Source: Gemmatimonadota bacterium (GTDB lineage: Bacteria; Gemmatimonadota; Gemmatimonadetes; Gemmatimonadales; Gemmatimonadaceae). From it: DNA of 56,647 nt. Shown here piece by piece: positions 56,094 through 56,647 of the stretch; position 1 is the stretch's first letter; each line of letters starts with the position of its first letter. Position numbers and translations under genes: made by a program. The notes beneath the pieces were generated by a model, which was not told the origin of the DNA, ran no database searches, and was given only the letters and a program-made list of their open reading frames with translations. The stretch covers positions 1 through 56,647 of the forward strand of contig VHBO01000010.1 of NCBI GenBank assembly GCA_016871895.1, in the 5' to 3' direction.

Positions 56094-56647
56094 ATGGCAA
56101 CCAGGGAGTCAGCGTTCGCAGGGGTGTCGGTGTCGGGCGACCAGGTGCCGATGACGTGGTGGGACCGGGTTTTGGCGTGGCGGGATTCGATCCAGTCGAG
56201 TCCGAAGTTCCAGCGGTGGGCGGCGTCGTTCCCGTTGGTGCGGCCGATCGCGTTGCGTCGGTCGCGGGCGATGTTCGATCTGGCGGCGGGGTTCGTCTAC
56301 ACGCAGACCCTGACGGCGTGTGTGCGGGTGGGGCTGTTCGACTTCCTCGCGGTGCGACCGCGGTCGCGCGAGGAGATCGCGTCCCACATCGGGGTGCCGA
56401 TGGAGGAGACGGAGCGGTTGTTGCGGGCGGCGGCGGCGTTGGGCTTGGTGCAGGGGAGGTCGGGGGGGCGGTTCGGCTGTGGCCCGATGGGGGCGCCGCT
56501 GATCGGCAACATGGGCCTCACGCGGATGATCAAGCACAACGCGTTGCTGTATCGGGATCTGGCGGACCCGGTGGAGTTCTTCCGGGAGGCGAGTAACAGC
56601 GGGGCGGTGAACAGTCACTTCCCGTATACGAGTGTGGCGCATCCCGA
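56094..56647 (+). CDS. crtF: Demethylspheroidene O-methyltransferase, N-terminal part (runs off the window)
   Basis: From the ATG at 56094 the frame stays open to the window end (184 codons). The sequence matches the N-terminal dimerisation half of CrtF: SPKFQRWAASFPLVRPIALR, MFDLAAGFVYTQTLTACVRVGLFDFL, and a winged-helix with LLRAAAALGLVQ followed by LLYRDLADPVEFF. CrtF methylates the hydroxyl of acyclic carotenoids with SAM; the SAM domain would lie outside the window. In purple bacteria crtF leads into bchCXYZ and puf, so these may follow. Confidence 0.85.
   Translation, partial: MATRESAFAGVSVSGDQVPMTWWDRVLAWRDSIQSSPKFQRWAASFPLVRPIALRRSRAMFDLAAGFVYTQTLTACVRVGLFDFLAVRPRSREEIASHIGVPMEETERLLRAAAALGLVQGRSGGRFGCGPMGAPLIGNMGLTRMIKHNALLYRDLADPVEFFREASNSGAVNSHFPYTSVAHP

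Overview
The window is GC-rich DNA carrying most of a photosynthesis gene cluster for bacteriochlorophyll a and a type 2 reaction centre. Its left third is ordinary chromosomal genes. I think it comes from an aerobic phototrophic member of the Gemmatimonadota. The reaction-centre and bch genes look purple-bacterial (puh genes, PpsR, AerR, bchFNBHLM). However, 5-aminolevulinate is made by the C5 route (HemA plus HemL), the 8-vinyl reductase is the BciB type, and the flanks carry a large secreted M14 peptidase, a penicillin acylase-like enzyme and type III glutamine synthetase. The assignment is an inference from gene content, not a database match.

Left flank (1-20086): a partial secreted protein (minus, 1-54), an MHS-family transporter, a broken cysteine synthase-like gene (minus), a secreted endonuclease/exonuclease/phosphatase (minus), then a plus-strand run: PLP decarboxylase, MFS exporter, VTT-domain membrane protein, ATP-grasp ligase, and an ATP-grasp ligase fused to a SET domain. 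These are followed by a small secreted protein, a strong hairpin terminator, two large minus-strand secreted hydrolases, tRNA-Cys(GCA), glutamine synthetase III and a glycosyltransferase. Several gaps hold arrays of 7-bp tandem repeats.

Tetrapyrrole block (20083-31372): hemC-hemD-hemB-hemL form one minus-strand operon. hemA-hemE-hemF-hemY form the tail of a second. Together they encode every step from glutamyl-tRNA to protoporphyrin IX. Between them, on the plus strand, lies a phytochrome-like PAS-GAF-PHY-PAS protein that lacks the residues needed for normal bilin photochemistry.

Photosynthesis block (31377-56647): aerR-ppsR-bchG-pucC-bciB-bchP-tspO runs straight into hemAEFY on the minus strand, mostly with start/stop overlaps. 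Divergently, bchF-bchN-bchB-bchH-bchL-bchM-(small membrane protein)-acsF-lhaA-puhA-puhB-puhC runs on the plus strand. puhA is split into two coupled ORFs (membrane anchor and cytoplasmic domain). bchI-bchD-puhE (minus) converges on puhC. A truncated crtF starts at 56094 and runs off the end. Matches to the PpsR site TGT-N12-ACA sit in both divergent promoter regions: one perfect site plus a near match between aerR and bchF, and two perfect sites 8 bp apart between bchI and crtF, each overlapping a predicted -35.

Taken together, the genes convert glutamyl-tRNA to protoporphyrin IX, insert Mg (BchHID), methylate (BchM), close ring E with O2 (AcsF), reduce the 8-vinyl group (BciB) and ring D (BchNBL), hydrate the 3-vinyl group (BchF) and add and reduce the tail (BchG, BchP). 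LhaA, PucC and PuhABCE support complex assembly. BchXYZ, BchC, BchD-independent enzymes and the puf genes are not in the window; crtF suggests they may follow. The oxidative steps seen (HemF, HemY, AcsF) all belong to O2-dependent families.
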